From Enoplolaimus lenunculus (Eukaryota > Nematoda > Enoplea > Enoplida > Thoracostomopsidae), in contig JASANG010003876.1 of NCBI GenBank assembly GCA_030248215.1, positions 55,703 to 119,702 of the forward strand: 64,000 nucleotides of DNA, read 5' to 3'. This document shows, one piece after another, positions 22,925-37,000 of this stretch (positions within the stretch are counted from its first letter, which is position 1; each line of letters begins with the position of its first letter). The notes beneath the pieces are model-generated. The model was not told the origin of the DNA, did not search any database, and worked only from the letters and a program-made list of their open reading frames with translations. A program made the position numbers and the translations under genes.

Positions 22925-25900
22925 GCCCAAAGTGGTCGGACTTTAATTTTGCTATTCGAACTTCTCATGGCCTCCTCTATCATTCCATGGCCAAGTTTGT
23001 ATTTTTGAAAAATTAATTTTTTAAGTCTCAAGGCCCCCGTTGACCCAAATTTCGTCTAAATTTTTAACAATATAAGCTTATATCGTACAATCGGAGGACC
23101 CATGGCTCACTCTCACTCGTTGCTGCTCGCCGGGGGCCGTAGCCACTCTCGTCCCGGACCCTTCTATTCTTTGGTTCAAGCAAATTGACCCACTCAGGCG
23201 CCAAGTGCCCCTTCGCAAATTCTATCAAAAACACTTTTTCCTTGTGTAGCGTTATGTTCTCCATCCCTCCTTCTGTCACGATCATAATAGATAGACGATA
23301 TCCTCCAAACCTGCGTAGAATCACTTTTAAGACTTTAGTATCACTTTCTGGATACTAGAGTCAAACAAATTCTTATACATAAGGTTTTATGCTTTACAAT
23401 TTGTATGCTGGCGTCCTCTCCTGTTCCAGCGGTTCATTACTTTTTGGATTCCATCTAGGCAGCTAGCCAGTGCCACCTACTGCCCAGTCAGTCAATTAAA
23501 TTGTCTTACACAGTCACATCTCCGATTAACAGCTGTTCCAGCAATTACAGTGGTGGAGCAATTAATAACAAAATGCCACGGCCGAATTTAATTACCAGTC
23601 CGCTCCTGATTTCATTTTAACACTTTGTTCATGCGTTAACAGATTGATAATTTACAGCTGAACTGTTTCCATATTGATCGTCTGTCCCCCCTTCACGTAT
23701 TTCATGAATATTCACATCAGGTCGGAATAACATTTTCACCTTCTGAAAAGAGTTCAAATTAAGTTTCACACAATAACAAGAGAGCCATTGTCACAACGAG
23801 CTTAACATGCTGGGAGGGTTAGCACCTTTTTACGGAGGGCCAACCCAGGGGCGTAGCTTGTGAATAATCTGAGTCCAATGTTTGAAATTTCTTGCAGTCT
23901 AATGTCTGGCTAACGAACTATGGCCAAATAACTGATTTAGCACGCTGCCGCCGATTTGCGACTGCGCCAAATCAGTTATTTGACCATAACTCGTTAACTA
24001 GAGGTTTGATAGTGTGAAATTTAACAAAATTGGACTGAGCTCCGTGGGTTGTGTCGAACGGTATATAATTTGTCTAACTTTAACAAATACATTTTGGGTC
24101 TTGAGATGGGACCTTGGTCCTTGGGACCTTAAAAAAATCAAATTTTTCAAAATTTCAAATTCGGTCGTAGGATGATCAGGGGAGGTTGGTTCTAAGAAGC
24201 TCAAATATGTAACGCTTTTCAAAGTCCAACCATTTTTGCCAAACGCCTACTGAGGGATAACCGAAAAGAACCTGCAGTTAACCTGCATTTTTCAAAGGGG
24301 CATGTTTGAAAAACAGTTAATTACACGCTGAAAATGCAATCATAAATGGTGCTTAGTTAATATGCGCGAAGCGCGATTTTTTAATGCTTTTCAGGTCACC
24401 GACCGAAACTTACAAATTAAGCGAAAAAAATTTCGTTGGCTCGCACCAAAAAGGGACGTCCCATCGACGCCCCGTTATCACCGCCCTTAGGCCAAGCATT
24501 CCCCATTACTTTTCATAGTGAAGTTGAAACTTTTATGAGTGAGCGCAAAATATTTATTTGTGTGGAACGACCCCTTTTATCGCTACTGGCCCGCCAAGCG
24601 TTCATATTACTCTTGACGTATGATAATTTCACTGACGTAGTATTATCCTGAGTTTATTTGTAAACCTAAGCCATAAGCGAAAAACATTAATAACTTAGCG
24701 CCAATGGTGGAGCCAGATATTTTGATTGGAAACCGCGTAATCTATATTTGTGATCAAGAACTCGTGAACGAACAAAAGTTTGGTTTTGACCCGTTTCGGG
24801 AGCCTAGGCCTAAGTAGACTGCACGGATTTGCCAAAATGGTAAAACGAAAACAAAAAGTTAAACTTACAGTTCTAAAGTTCGGCGCCCGTGTTACGATCC
24901 ATAAATAAATGGCGTACGCAGGAATGCACAACATTGACGATAGTCCCAAAATCCAGCCAAGCAACTCGCTCCACCACGGATAATTGTAGTCATAAACAGG
25001 GAGATCGAGCTTTTCATAGCGAACCAAACTGAACAATGTAACTGCCTGAAAAACAAATGATGAAAGTATGATTTTTAGCAATTGTTACACATCCAAGGGA
25101 GTGGAGCCTACAACGAACCCCATGTAAAAATGTTTTGATCTCTAAGAAATACAAGGTTATTTTAAAGCTTGTTAAAAGTTTTTTATCTACGCAGAAGTTT
25201 CGAAATGGATATATGGTTAAACCAGAGTTGGACAGAATATACCCATTTGAATACTCAAAACTAAAAATGTACATTATTCAAACTTTAATATAAACAAAAA
25301 ATTTCCACAGTGTTCAAGGATGGCACTCATGCCTAGACGCCGAAGTGTATGATAAATCCAGCAAATGATGCCCAATATTTTCCAAGAAGGTATATTTTGC
25401 AAAAATTCAGGGAGTTAAACGACTTAAAATGACCATCTGTCGACTCCGCTTGTTCAAATGTTTTGCCCACCCAAGCTCACTTTTAGTGAAATTCGTGACA
25501 GATTTCATCCTCAGTGCCTCGGCTAAGGTATTCGAGCCTTCCGCCTGTTATATAGAACCCGTTGTATATTATCACCCAGGGGTGCAGCAGATGATCCAAA
25601 ACTGATGCCACATACGAGGCTGCGTAATATACATCATTAACAACGGAAGAAAACTCGCAAGCCGGATAAGCGTAAATAACTCATTGGTTAACCTAAATTG
25701 CACCCAATGCGCAAAATTTTTGAATTCACATCACGAATTAGTTTACCGGGCATTCGCTAAGTAGCTGAGGCCAACCTAAAGTTCTAGGGGGTTGTGGCTG
25801 CGGCACTGTGTACCCTGAAGAACACTAACCATACAAATAAACGGGCACGCAAAAACCCAACAAAATCCCCACCACCACATTGGGCGATAGCCAATCATGT

Positions 25901-28382
25901 CTGTTAAATGGTCATACCATCGGGTGATACCTAAAACAAATCAAAACTTTCTCCAGATGACATCACACTTTCGAGTTGAATCAGCTGTCTTAAGGCCCTC
26001 TATTTATGCCCCGTAAATTTTATACTGTATATCAGGGTTGTTGGCTGAAAATAATTACCTTATAAATAGTTTTCCATTTTTTCATTTTTTCCGAGGCGGT
26101 GGAAAAAAATGATAAAATGGGAAAATATGAAACGATTCTTATAGGTATTTTGCAACTAAATATGATATAAAAACGTTTTTAGATGACATGTAACTAATTT
26201 ACATGCGACACATTAACAGTGATCGTGTGTATATGTCCACCAAGACACGTTATATGTGTGATAAGAGGAAAAATTGCAGCATATTAATAGATAAATAGAT
26301 TTCTAAATGGCTTTGTCACGAGATTTTATGTAAAACTACATATGAATCTCGTTCGGTTCGGTACACAAGTTTCGTCGACAGAGGAACCAAAGTTATGGCG
26401 TTCCGAATTAAAACTTGCTTTTACTGTATGATTTAACACAAGAATACGTTGCAGTAATTGAAAGGCTTCGATGTCAGAAACACCCAAAAGTGTCTTAAGA
26501 TTTCATTTATACTTACAAAAAACAAGTATGACTTGTTTAGCTCGCTTCCCTCATGAGGAGAGCTTGTGGACTTCAAAATCGAATTTTTCAAATATTCAGA
26601 TTTGGGCATGGAATGATCAGGGGGTGTCACCAGAAGCTCAAATATGCCAAACTTTCAAAATCCAACCATTTTTGTGCAAACGCCTGTTAAGGGTCGGATA
26701 ACAGATCACTCAGACAAAGAATGAAATTTTTTCGTTTTATTCTATTTTTTACAGAAAAAATGGAAAAAAATTATTTTTTTCGGTCATATTTTTTGCGGAA
26801 AAAACCCTTCTTCTGTATATCGGTTTTCGGCGGAGCATGGTATTGCTAGGAATTTCTTCAGAATTGTAAAGCTTGATACATATAATCGTATATACTCTCA
26901 AATTAACATCGAAAACATATATCTAGTTCCTGTACTGCCACAGTTAGCTTGTTTGAAAAAACCATTACTAAACCACATTCAGACATAAATTTTTGAAGCG
27001 GGAATTCAAACTCAGCTCCAACTTGCACTGTACGTTTGTTTGAAAACCTATTAATAAAACTTACAACAGCACGGTGCAGTTGTAAATTGTCGCTGCAAAT
27101 ATTTAACATGCAACTTACACCTTCAAGATTTAAATGAAAAAACACGCACTTGCAATTTGCAGCTGCGAATTCCCGCTGCAGTAACTTGCACGCGTGAATC
27201 TGTGCGCACTTACGCAATACAGAATACTGCGTTTAACGTCAGTGATAAATAGCAATTATTTCGGCCTACAAAAGTTATTCAAAAAAGTTCTTAAATAAAA
27301 ATATAAAAAACAATTACTTACAGCCTGCTTATGGTTTAATACTTACCGACAGACCACGATATTGCAATACATTCAAAAAATAATAACCAAAGTAAGCACC
27401 AACCACTAGCAGCGTAGAAATCAAAAATTTTGAACAAGAAAAATCCGCCCTGAAACAGATACACAAATATGAAGTGTAACAGTGAAACGTATACTTGTTT
27501 GCTTCCTTCCAAAACGTCAAGCCACACATGACTGAGTTAATAACATAGGATGAGGCTGAGGTTTATGTTTAAACTCAAGTTTGTGCAGAAAATTAGTCTA
27601 ATCGTACGTTTAGTTTTAAAAATTTGAGCTAACAGTAGTTTTGGGTGAAACTTATGTTCTGCGAAATGCATACACCCACACACGAAATTTCAGCAGAAAT
27701 AACGATAAACATAATCTCGGATCCATATAATTTCGTTTTTAGCCCAGACACGTATATACATATATGTATGCATACGCATATATAGATATGCAAGGCCGGA
27801 GCAGCCACACCTATACCACATTTATGGGGTCCCAGGCGAACCGATTGAAACATAAACCTCCGAAGTTTTGAAATACGATATCAGTTGCCCTCCCTTCATG
27901 TAATATACACTCCCCGACTCATTACTCCCCGACCCACAGAAAACACCTGACATTTATGAATTAGCAACAAATTAGGTTCAAAAGTATTTTAAAACACTTG
28001 TCACTAATGATTTTGTGCATTGTGCAGCTAATGTTTATACGAACGAGTTTTCCTATTTTTTTCTGCGATTTAAGAATTGGTCCGAGTGAGTCGGATTCCA
28101 ACCGTGGTATTAAATGAACTCTCATTATCTGTATATCGAAGTCAGCAGTTGGATCTCCAACGTTCTCCACAAAGTTGACTACAGTAGGTATTGCATGAGA
28201 GCCACATTCCGTACCGTTGGTTTGATACTGCGTGGGCAGTATGAATATTTCAATCTTGCTATTTTTATCGAAATCACGATATATTTAGCTGGACATGTAG
28301 GTGAACGAAATGCAGAAATAAAGGAAAACATGAGAAAACATGTAGTTGAAAGGAGAAATGCAGAAGGAGACAGTGGGTGGAT

Positions 28383-28719
28383 TTCTGAAATCTTACTTTA
28401 GCATTTACTTAACCTATGCTTAAGTAATTACTTAAGCCAATGACTTAAGTAAATACTTAACTTTTCGAACAAAACGCCAAATATGAGCCATTGTCATTAC
28501 AAAAAAGAAACCGTTTTGATTTATATTAGGGAGGCACCACGAGTATATAATTTCAGCTAAACCAATGATAGCATACCTGAACGAATATGTAATCTGTCAG
28601 ATTTCGTCAGCGACTTAAGTATTTAGTTAACTTAAGCACGCTTTTTAAAACGACAAAATGGCTAATTTGTACTTAGCACGTACTTAAGTATCAAATTATA
28701 CTTAAGTAGGGTTTCAGAA
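28383..28719. mobile_element. Mirror copy of the ACTTAAGT-rich MITE
   Basis: Ends TTCTGAAATCTTACTT at 28383 and the inverted AAGTAGGGTTTCAGAA ending at 28719. Splits the mirrored LINE between RRNAEGD and YFKKTSSRK. Confidence 0.6.
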
Positions 28720-30358
28720 TCTTAGCCAGTATCTTTCGGTTTGCAGTAGAGAAGAATGTTGCAAACATAAATACGTACTTCAAGAAGACGTCGTCAAGGA
28801 AAATAACGTACACCAGCGTGACACGAACTCGCAAGCGGATTACATTCCCTGTCGAAGAAAGGAGATGTGCAATGTACAAGATTGCTATGTATTGCCGGGA
28901 GAAACGGTGGCTAAGCAATATAAAGTGGTATTGTGCAGGACGGCTATGGTAACCAACGGAAACCAGACACCGGTGAAAGTCAGAAAAACAAAGTGGTGGA
29001 GACTGAACCTGGAAGAACATAGAGCAATGCTTATTGACAAAGCGAAGGCGTTGTTGTAAGATTAACAGTCAAATACATGGAAACGGGTTAGTAATGTGAT
29101 GCGAGAGACAGCAGCGGAGGTATTTTGCAGAACATCACAAAAAGCGGGGAAGAAAAAGGAGAAGTGATGGCGGTATGAGGAAGTGCCAGATGCCATCAAT
29201 ACAAAAAAAGTGATGAAAAAGAAGAAGGCGATATACTTAAATAGAGATAAGGAAACAACTGAGTTGCGAACAGGCGAACAAGGCTACAAGAAGGACAGTG
29301 GCGAAAGCGAAGAATAAGGTGTACAACGACCTGTAAAAAAGTCTGGCAGAGGATGAAGAAAGAACGCATAAAGCTATCAGAATTGCTAATCAGAGGAATA
29401 AAGAATTGCAGGACGTGTACCAAGGTCGACAGATCAAAAGCAGCGATGGCACAGTACTGACGGAAGTGGAGGAAGTAAAGACCACGTAAAGGATATATTT
29501 TGAACAACTAATGAACGTCGAAAATGAGAGAATTGAGAGAGTAATACAACCAGGGGCAGACAGGCAAGTGACAAATATAGAAGAAGCTATGTCCTGGTGG
29601 CATTGAAGAAAATGAAGAGGGGGAAAAGATAAATGGCCAGGTGGCATCCCGATTAAGGCATGGAAAGTGCTGGGTACCAGGCGTCAAGAATAGCGTGATA
29701 TACTCAACTGTGCGAACTTCAGAGAAATTAAACTGATGTCGCAAAAGTTGAAGATGTGAGATAGTGTCGTAGAGAAGAGGATGACGGAAAGTGTACAGAT
29801 ATCTGACCAACAGTTTGACTTTATGCCAGGAGAAGTACGGCTGATGTAGTTTTTGAATTGCGGCATCTAATAGGAAAGTACAAAAAGGCAGTAAAGTCCT
29901 CCACTGTGTGTTTATAGACCTGAAGAAAGCGTACGACAGAGTACCAAGCCAAGAGATATGGAACTGACTCAGACTGAAGGGTATGGGGGCAAGTTTACAA
30001 TTGTGATAAACAGCCTCACGGAGCAGGTCCAGAAGTGGCACCTTGGGACATGATGTTCGCGGAGCATATCGTTCTTTGTGATGACCCATGTGAGGACGTG
30101 GAGGTACGTCTGGAAGAGTGGCGTAGAGAAATGAAGGACAGACGACTGAGAGTGAGAAGGCAGAAGACGGAGTACATGTGCTTGGAGAAAAACTAAAACG
30201 AGTAAAGAAGTTCCAGTACTTGCGGCATACAGTACAGCAAACGGAATGTTAGGACAGAGAGGTGGCTAAAAGAATAAAAGCAGGCTGGGCAGCATCGAGA
30301 ACGATTACAGTTGTGATGTGCGATCGACGTGTACCAGTGAAAGTGAACGGAGGATGTA

Positions 30359-30608
30359 TAACACCTTCTCTCATTGAATTGCCTATAGGCAACTCAGCGC
30401 AGTGTATATACGTTGAATAATATATCGCACCGCGTTTAACAATTGCAACACGTATACATAGTATTAAATCACCACAAGACGTGAGAGCCCCCTCGGGCTC
30501 GAGCATCAAGCTCCTATAGCTGAATGGTGATGGTATACGCCTCCCACTCCAGTCACTGGAGTTCGAATCCTAGCATAAAAGTAGGTCTCAGGGGAATAGA
30601 AAATATTC
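30359..30608 (+). mobile_element. Mirror copy of the tRNA-derived SINE
   Basis: Flanked by ATGTA at 30354-30358 and 30609-30613. A box TAGCTGAATGG at 30517-30527, B box AGTTCGAATCC at 30560-30570, tRNA-like body about 30510-30577. Confidence 0.6.
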
Positions 30609-33600
30609 ATGTAAGAAAGGGTTAAGCCGAGGGTGCGGCAAACGACGCTGTATGACATGGAAGCAGTAGCGGTAACGAAGGCGCAAGAAAACAAAATGGA
30701 CTTTGCTGTGATGAGGATGTTGCGATTCAACTTGGTATAACGAGGATGGACAAAGTGAGAACTGACACGATCAGAACAACTTTAAAGGTCGGCCAGCTGA
30801 GAAGGAAGCTGAGAGCGAACAGGCTCAGGCTGTATGGCCATGCTATAACGAGGGATGACGAATATGTTAGACGGAGGACGAGAAAGATGACAGTTGGAAC
30901 AAGAAAAGAGGACGACGTAGGTGGCACTTGATGGACTCTGTGCAAGAGTACATGAGCGCAATTGGCGTCACGGATGAGGATATCCTGGATAGGACGAACT
31001 GGCAACGGCAGATCCACATCGGTGACCCCACTCAAGGCAGGATACAAGGCCGGAGCAGGCATCCCCCATACCCCATTTAGGGACCCACCCCAAAAGGGGC
31101 CTTCACCCTAACCGGTTGAAACAAAAAACATCGAAGTTTTAAAATGCATCTGGGTTCTGGATCGCTTCGTTCGCGAGTTTGGGGTCCCCACCATGGAGTT
31201 TGTTGGGAAGCTCCACCGCTGCCTGCTCCTGTACTGGTGGGACAAGCTTGAAGCAGAAGAGTGTCTTTATTGCGTCGGATACATTTCCATTATGTAGACT
31301 GTCAGCAATTTTTACTCTGTTGCGTAAACTGGAAGATGCCAGACAATGTCTACGGTTGGCGTCAAAATGAATATTGTAGGTGTAAACATCGGATAAAGAG
31401 GAAAAAATAACTAACGAAAGACGTTGTACCATCCCCTCGTTTGCGAATAAAGCGTAACTCATTACGAAAAATTTAAAAAATTTTGTAAGCACGTCGAAAA
31501 TATGCCTTATATCCTTTATCCGTTAAGTAGTCAGATATTTGTCTCTGACAGAAAGTTGTAGATATGTTTGAATTCTGCGTGACCATATTTTTGGTGTTTC
31601 ATTACTTATAGTTGTTAGTACGGCATATATTGCAACAATTGAAGTAAACTCAGTGAATTAATGTCGTGTGTAAAAACCAGAGTTGTGCCGACTAATAGAC
31701 ATCGGTAAACGATGCTTTTCGTGAATATCGTCATCACCTTCGGAACTTCAGATAATAAGCCAGATTTTTGGCGCTTGGCAGTGAGTCCAAATGCTTTGAA
31801 TTTTATTATGAGTCGTATATCAGTGCGTTCGATCATGAAACTGTGATGTCTCGTGAGTTTGTTTTGAAAAACTTAATTCGAATGAACCGTTCTCATAAAA
31901 TTACAACCATTTACGGTTGTTAGGTATTGCGTTTGTATTAATTTTAGCACTCTTCTTAACACATCAGGTATCAAAATTATAATCAACTTCGGCATCGGTT
32001 CGACATGACCAAAATTTGTAAATAAGGATGTGTGTCACCAAAAATTTTATAAGTTTGCAAAAATTCAGATTTGGGTGTGAAATGCACGAGATGTTATGAG
32101 AAGCTAATATACAGAAAGACTGTCCAACAACTGATATTTTCGGTGCCCGGACACAGTTTCAGAGAAAATGTATTTTGTCCGTAGCTAACTAAAGATAGTT
32201 CAACAGACGAAAATCATTGGCTAGCCGACTGTTAAAGGACATTCTTAATCTTCGCGAAACTCTTGAACAATCTTTGTGCAGGCCGAACGTACAGTTAACG
32301 TGTGACCGACATAATGTCATTCCCACTGTTGTAGCTGTTTTATCCTTAACAGCACCTGCGGCCATTTTGAAAGTAGATACATATTACCACAAGAATTTCA
32401 ACGGTTCGATTGCGCCCGAAATGGTGTCGATCATCATGATTAGTTTCAAAGCTCGTCTCGCTTTCTCAGGGTAACATACAGTTTAAGTTTTCCTATTTAC
32501 TATCATTAACTTGTCATCAACGTAATTGAATCTTTTAGCGCGTGGCTGTAATTTACTTACTTTTTAATAATTTCAAGCGATTTATATCTGATTTGGTATT
32601 TTCAGATAGATATTTTTGTTCTTTTAAAAGCACAGGGTAAGATCCTCATTGTCGCTCGCAAAATTATATCGAATGCCTGCATATTGGAGTAGGCATAATT
32701 TTGTAAAAAGATTAGGTCAGTACAAAAGTAAAGTCAAACGTGAAAAGAAGCGTGATATTTGCACACAGATTAGCATCTGGTGAAAGGATCCTCAAACCGA
32801 GCTGCATTTTCTCTGAGAAATTTGAGTGTGGTAAATTCTAGCGCAGCCTAGACTATGCGGAGATAATTGAATTGAGAAATTCTATCCCGGCCCCGAATTC
32901 CAGGGTAGAAAAATCTAGCCCGGTCTGAATTTTCCGCGAAAATCTAACCTAACCTTTCCTAGCATTTTTAACAGAAAAACCTGGATCTTACATGGCATAA
33001 AATTCGGATCATAACACCGTCACTGTTTCAGTTACAGCGGTTCAACCCATAACCTGATGCACCCAAATGTTGTGTACAATTGTCTTTTTGTTTTAAAAAA
33101 ACTTGGTTTTTCACGTATTATTTGTTAGAATTGTATTCCCTTAAACTTCAAAATATTTTTTGCGCGACCATTGCTCCTTTCAAATCCTCGTGTCGATGGC
33201 CATGGCAAGTTACGGCGCTGATATCAAGCTTAACTTACCTGGGTACACATTGACAGACCAATCAGATAAGAAAATATACAAACAGCCAAGATAAACAATT
33301 CACGACGATATTTGCCACGTAGCAGCGTAGGCCATTCATCAATTATTGCCGTAAAAAAGCCTTCCATTGTACAAAACTGAAACATTTTCGCAAATTTAAT
33401 TTTGATTGCTGCACTACATTATACTTTCTGAACTTCCAATAATAACTTTCATTGTTTACTTTGTTGGAAGTCATGATTTCCACAAAAAATAAGAGATACA
33501 AACTATATTATTTCTATAGTTGATTTTGTTTCCAGTAATTTTTTGCCAAATCATATATCACTAGCCAAGATCGTGCACCCAGGCGTATTGGGGTCAACCT

Positions 33601-35162
33601 TTCCTTTGTGATTTTTGCTCAGACGCTTTTAGAAGCATTTTCAGTTGGTAACAACAACAAATCATCCACTCTGACAATTGTGCAAAACGTAACTCATTTT
33701 TATAAATTTCTGCAACAGACAACTTTTTGATAATGCTTAGAACACTGTAATACCATTCGCACCAGAACGTTTTTCAACAGAAAAAATGGCGAAAAGTGTG
33801 AGGTCGATTTAATGCCAGAGATAGAGTCAGACCACCGATTGTACCCTAGCAACTAGTCATAGGTTTCCAAGCAAACGAACTGTGTAACCTTTTGTTTAAC
33901 ACAGCAATAGCTAAGATGCGCCAAAGAGCGTATGCATAGGTACCGGAATTTTCAATAATGGTAATATTGACTGTTTTAATTTTAGAAAACTAGCAATTAG
34001 GCAAATTGTTAACGACTTCGGTATCAAGATTTAATGATGTTGTCAAATCTCGCATCAGATTTTGTCATTTACTGCAAAGTAATAAATTTTTAATACAGTA
34101 TTTTGACTAAAATGATATTATAAACCATTCCAAACAAACGGTAAAAAATTCTAGTTCATACGTTTAGTAATCGAATATTTGTAAGACTTCTATCCAGAAC
34201 AGAAACTCTTGTGGTACCTTTATGGATGGTATACACCATTGAAAATATATACAAACCGGAGCTGCACGCTACCCGCGGGTAAACGCGCGACGGGTAAGAA
34301 ATTTTTGACGCGGGTATACCTTCAAGTAAATAATTTCAAAGCGCTGGTAAAAGTTTGTAATTGTTCACCGGCCTAAAACTTTCATAAAAAACTTGAAACC
34401 AGATAATGTATAGAAAAGCTCGAATTTTTAAACTGTTTTTACCGTATGAGTGAAGAAGAAGTAGCTAGTAACATAATTATGCAATTGTATTAAACGCAAA
34501 AGCAAAATTAGAGCGTGTAAAGGCGGGTAACTATAATGGAATTTTGCGTGGATAAACGCTGGTGACGGCTAAGGACATTTTGAGCGAGTATACCCGCGGA
34601 TAAAAAAATAAAATTTTCGCGTATGAAGCGCAGTGCGGGTGAAAAATCTTTACCCACTTAAACCTTTGAACAAATCATGAAAACCAGGTAACAGTAAATT
34701 TCAAACCAAACTTAAAAATTTGAAATTGATTTTACCTGACTATCCATTCCAAGCACTAAAACCATCAGAAAGAACAATACAGCCCATGCTGGAGCGCCTG
34801 GAAGTTGCAGAATAGCTGAAGGATACGCTAAGAAAAGTAGACCAGCGCCTGAAAATATAAATCGAATCATTTATATATATGGTTTTTAATTTTTAAGCAC
34901 ATCTGCTCCAGGTGTAATTGTAATAATTGTGACGTGGTATCGCAAGGGTCCCGGCAGTTAGAGGCTAACACAATCAACGCACGTACGAGGCATGCGATAG
35001 CTACTCATGGGGACTATTTTACGTATAGCAATACGCTCGTCACAAAACTGTAGGCGTAAACTTAGCACGACGTCGCCGATTAGCCGGCGTACGTCGAGAG
35101 AAACGCTGCTAAATTGCTGGTGTTACTTTGGACATGACAGAGCGCGGGTCAGCTAGCGTCCT

Positions 35163-35407
35163 CTGTAAATTCCGATGGGTTAAATAATCAGCTCAGAAGA
35201 AGAATTGGTTATTTCAGGTTATTTCTGAGTTAATAACACTAAACATTAACACACTCTCAGCTGATTTAATTCTGTTAGTTAATTATTTAACTCAAAATGA
35301 GTTCAATCCATTCAGATTTCTGAGTTATAAAAGACCTAATTCAGAGCTCAAACCTCTAAATGAATTGAGCTTATTCTGAATTAAAATCAACTCACTGAAA
35401 TTTACAG
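35163..35407. mobile_element. Mirror copy of the CTGTAAATTTC MITE
   Basis: Reverse complement of 9330-9574 in the right arm. Confidence 0.5.
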
Positions 35408-35884
35408 TGTACAACATTTAAACGCCGGTTAATGCTGGTGTACCGGTTGCTCAATAGCTTCCTGTCGGAGAGGCGGTCACGAATGAATTCAGTTACATTG
35501 GAAGCAGTTGAATTATTGAGTGGCGGTTATAAATCAAAATTTATTAATTAAAACTAAACTTTTTAAACTGTCTTTTTGTTGCTTTCAATAAATGAAATAT
35601 TAGCAGTTATGTGTATGTATTATGCTGTAAATTTAGAAAAAGATTTCTTTATGAAAACGGGCAAAAAATTCCGAAACGGGGCAGAAAATTCGGAACATGT
35701 GGTAACGCGGGGTAAAAATGGAGCGGCCGGCCCGCGGGGCAAGGCGTGGCGGTGCGGGGCGAGGCGAGGCGGAGCGGAGTGGCTTTTTCCGCCCCGCTTC
35801 CAACAGTAATGTTACCTAAATGCCATCTCATTGTCCCGGGACAGCAATGTACCAGGTGTACACACAACAAATATAATTGGGTCA

Positions 35885-37000
35885 ATGGGGACAGTTGGGA
35901 CAGTGAGAACAGTTGGGGCGGTTAAGACAATAGGGACAGTTGGAACTGTTGGGACAGCGGGACAATTGGGACAGATTGGACACCGGGACCGTTGGGACAG
36001 TTAGGCAAGTGGCACAGCTGGTACAGTTGGAATAGTTGGACAGTAGGGACAATCGGTAACGTTGGACAGTTGGAACAATTAGGACAGTTAGGATATGTGG
36101 AACAGTGAGACAGTTGGGACAGTTGAGACATCGGGACAATGGGGACAGCGTGACACTGTGACAACGAGACAGTTGGGACAGTTGGGACAGCAAGACAGTT
36201 GTGACAGTTGGGAGAGCGGGACAGTTGGATAATTGGGACAGATGAGACAATTGGGACATCGGACAGTTGGCACAGTGCGTCAGCGAGACCGTTGGGTCAG
36301 TTGAGATAATGGGGACAGCGACACAGTTGGGACAATTCGGACAATTGGGACAATTGGGACCGCGACACAGTTTACGACAGTTGGGACAGTTGGGGCAGTT
36401 GGAACAGTTAGGACAGTTAAGATAGTTGGGACAGTGAGACAGTTGGAAAAAGTTGAGATTGCGGGACAGTGGGGACATCAGGACAGTGTGACAGCGGGAC
36501 AGTTGGGACCGTCGGAGCGGTTGGGACAGCAAGACAGTGTGACATTTGAGATAGCGGGACAGTTACGACAGTTGGACAGTTGGGACAGCTGGGACATCAA
36601 GACTGTTGTGACAGTTGGGACAGCGGGACAGTGGCGACAGTTGGACAGTTGGGACAGTAGGGACGGTTTGAACGGTGGGACAGTTGGGACAGTTAGGACA
36701 GTTGGGACAGGTGCGACAATTGGGACATTGGGAGAGTTGGCGCAGTTGCGTTCACGGGACCGCTGTGAGAGTTGCGACAATTGGGACAGCGAGACAGTTG
36801 GGACAGTTAGACAGTAGTGACAATTGAGACAGTTGGGACAGTTGGGACACTGAGACAGCGAGACAGTTGTGACAGTTGGGACAGCGGGACAATTGCGACA
36901 GTTGGGACCGCGGGACAGTTGTGACGACGAGACACTGGGACAGCGAGACAGTTGGTACAGCAGTGCAGTTAGGACAGAAGTACAGCTGGGCCCACAACAA
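35885..37000 (-). repeat. Mirror copy of the AACTGTCCC minisatellite
   Basis: Same array read as GGGACAGTT on the plus strand in the right arm of the inverted repeat. Confidence 0.9.

Larger units (their letters stand above)
28195..31050 (+). mobile_element. Mirror copy of the decayed RTE-like LINE
   Basis: Inverted-arm copy of the LINE at 13690-16540 with the same decay. The reverse transcriptase motif [12 protein letters not shown] is at 29911-29946, the degenerate [10 protein letters not shown] box at about 30056-30085, and the 3' [14 protein letters not shown] region at 30746-30931. Confidence 0.8.

Noticed and set aside
28114-28401. 95-codon frame as an independent small gene
   Set aside because: Its latter half (GHVGERN ... 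RRNAEGD) resembles the LINE endonuclease and it runs into the nested MITE.
30510-30577. Functional tRNA gene
   Set aside because: A and B boxes are present but the T stem and acceptor stem pair poorly, and it lies inside a SINE with target duplications.
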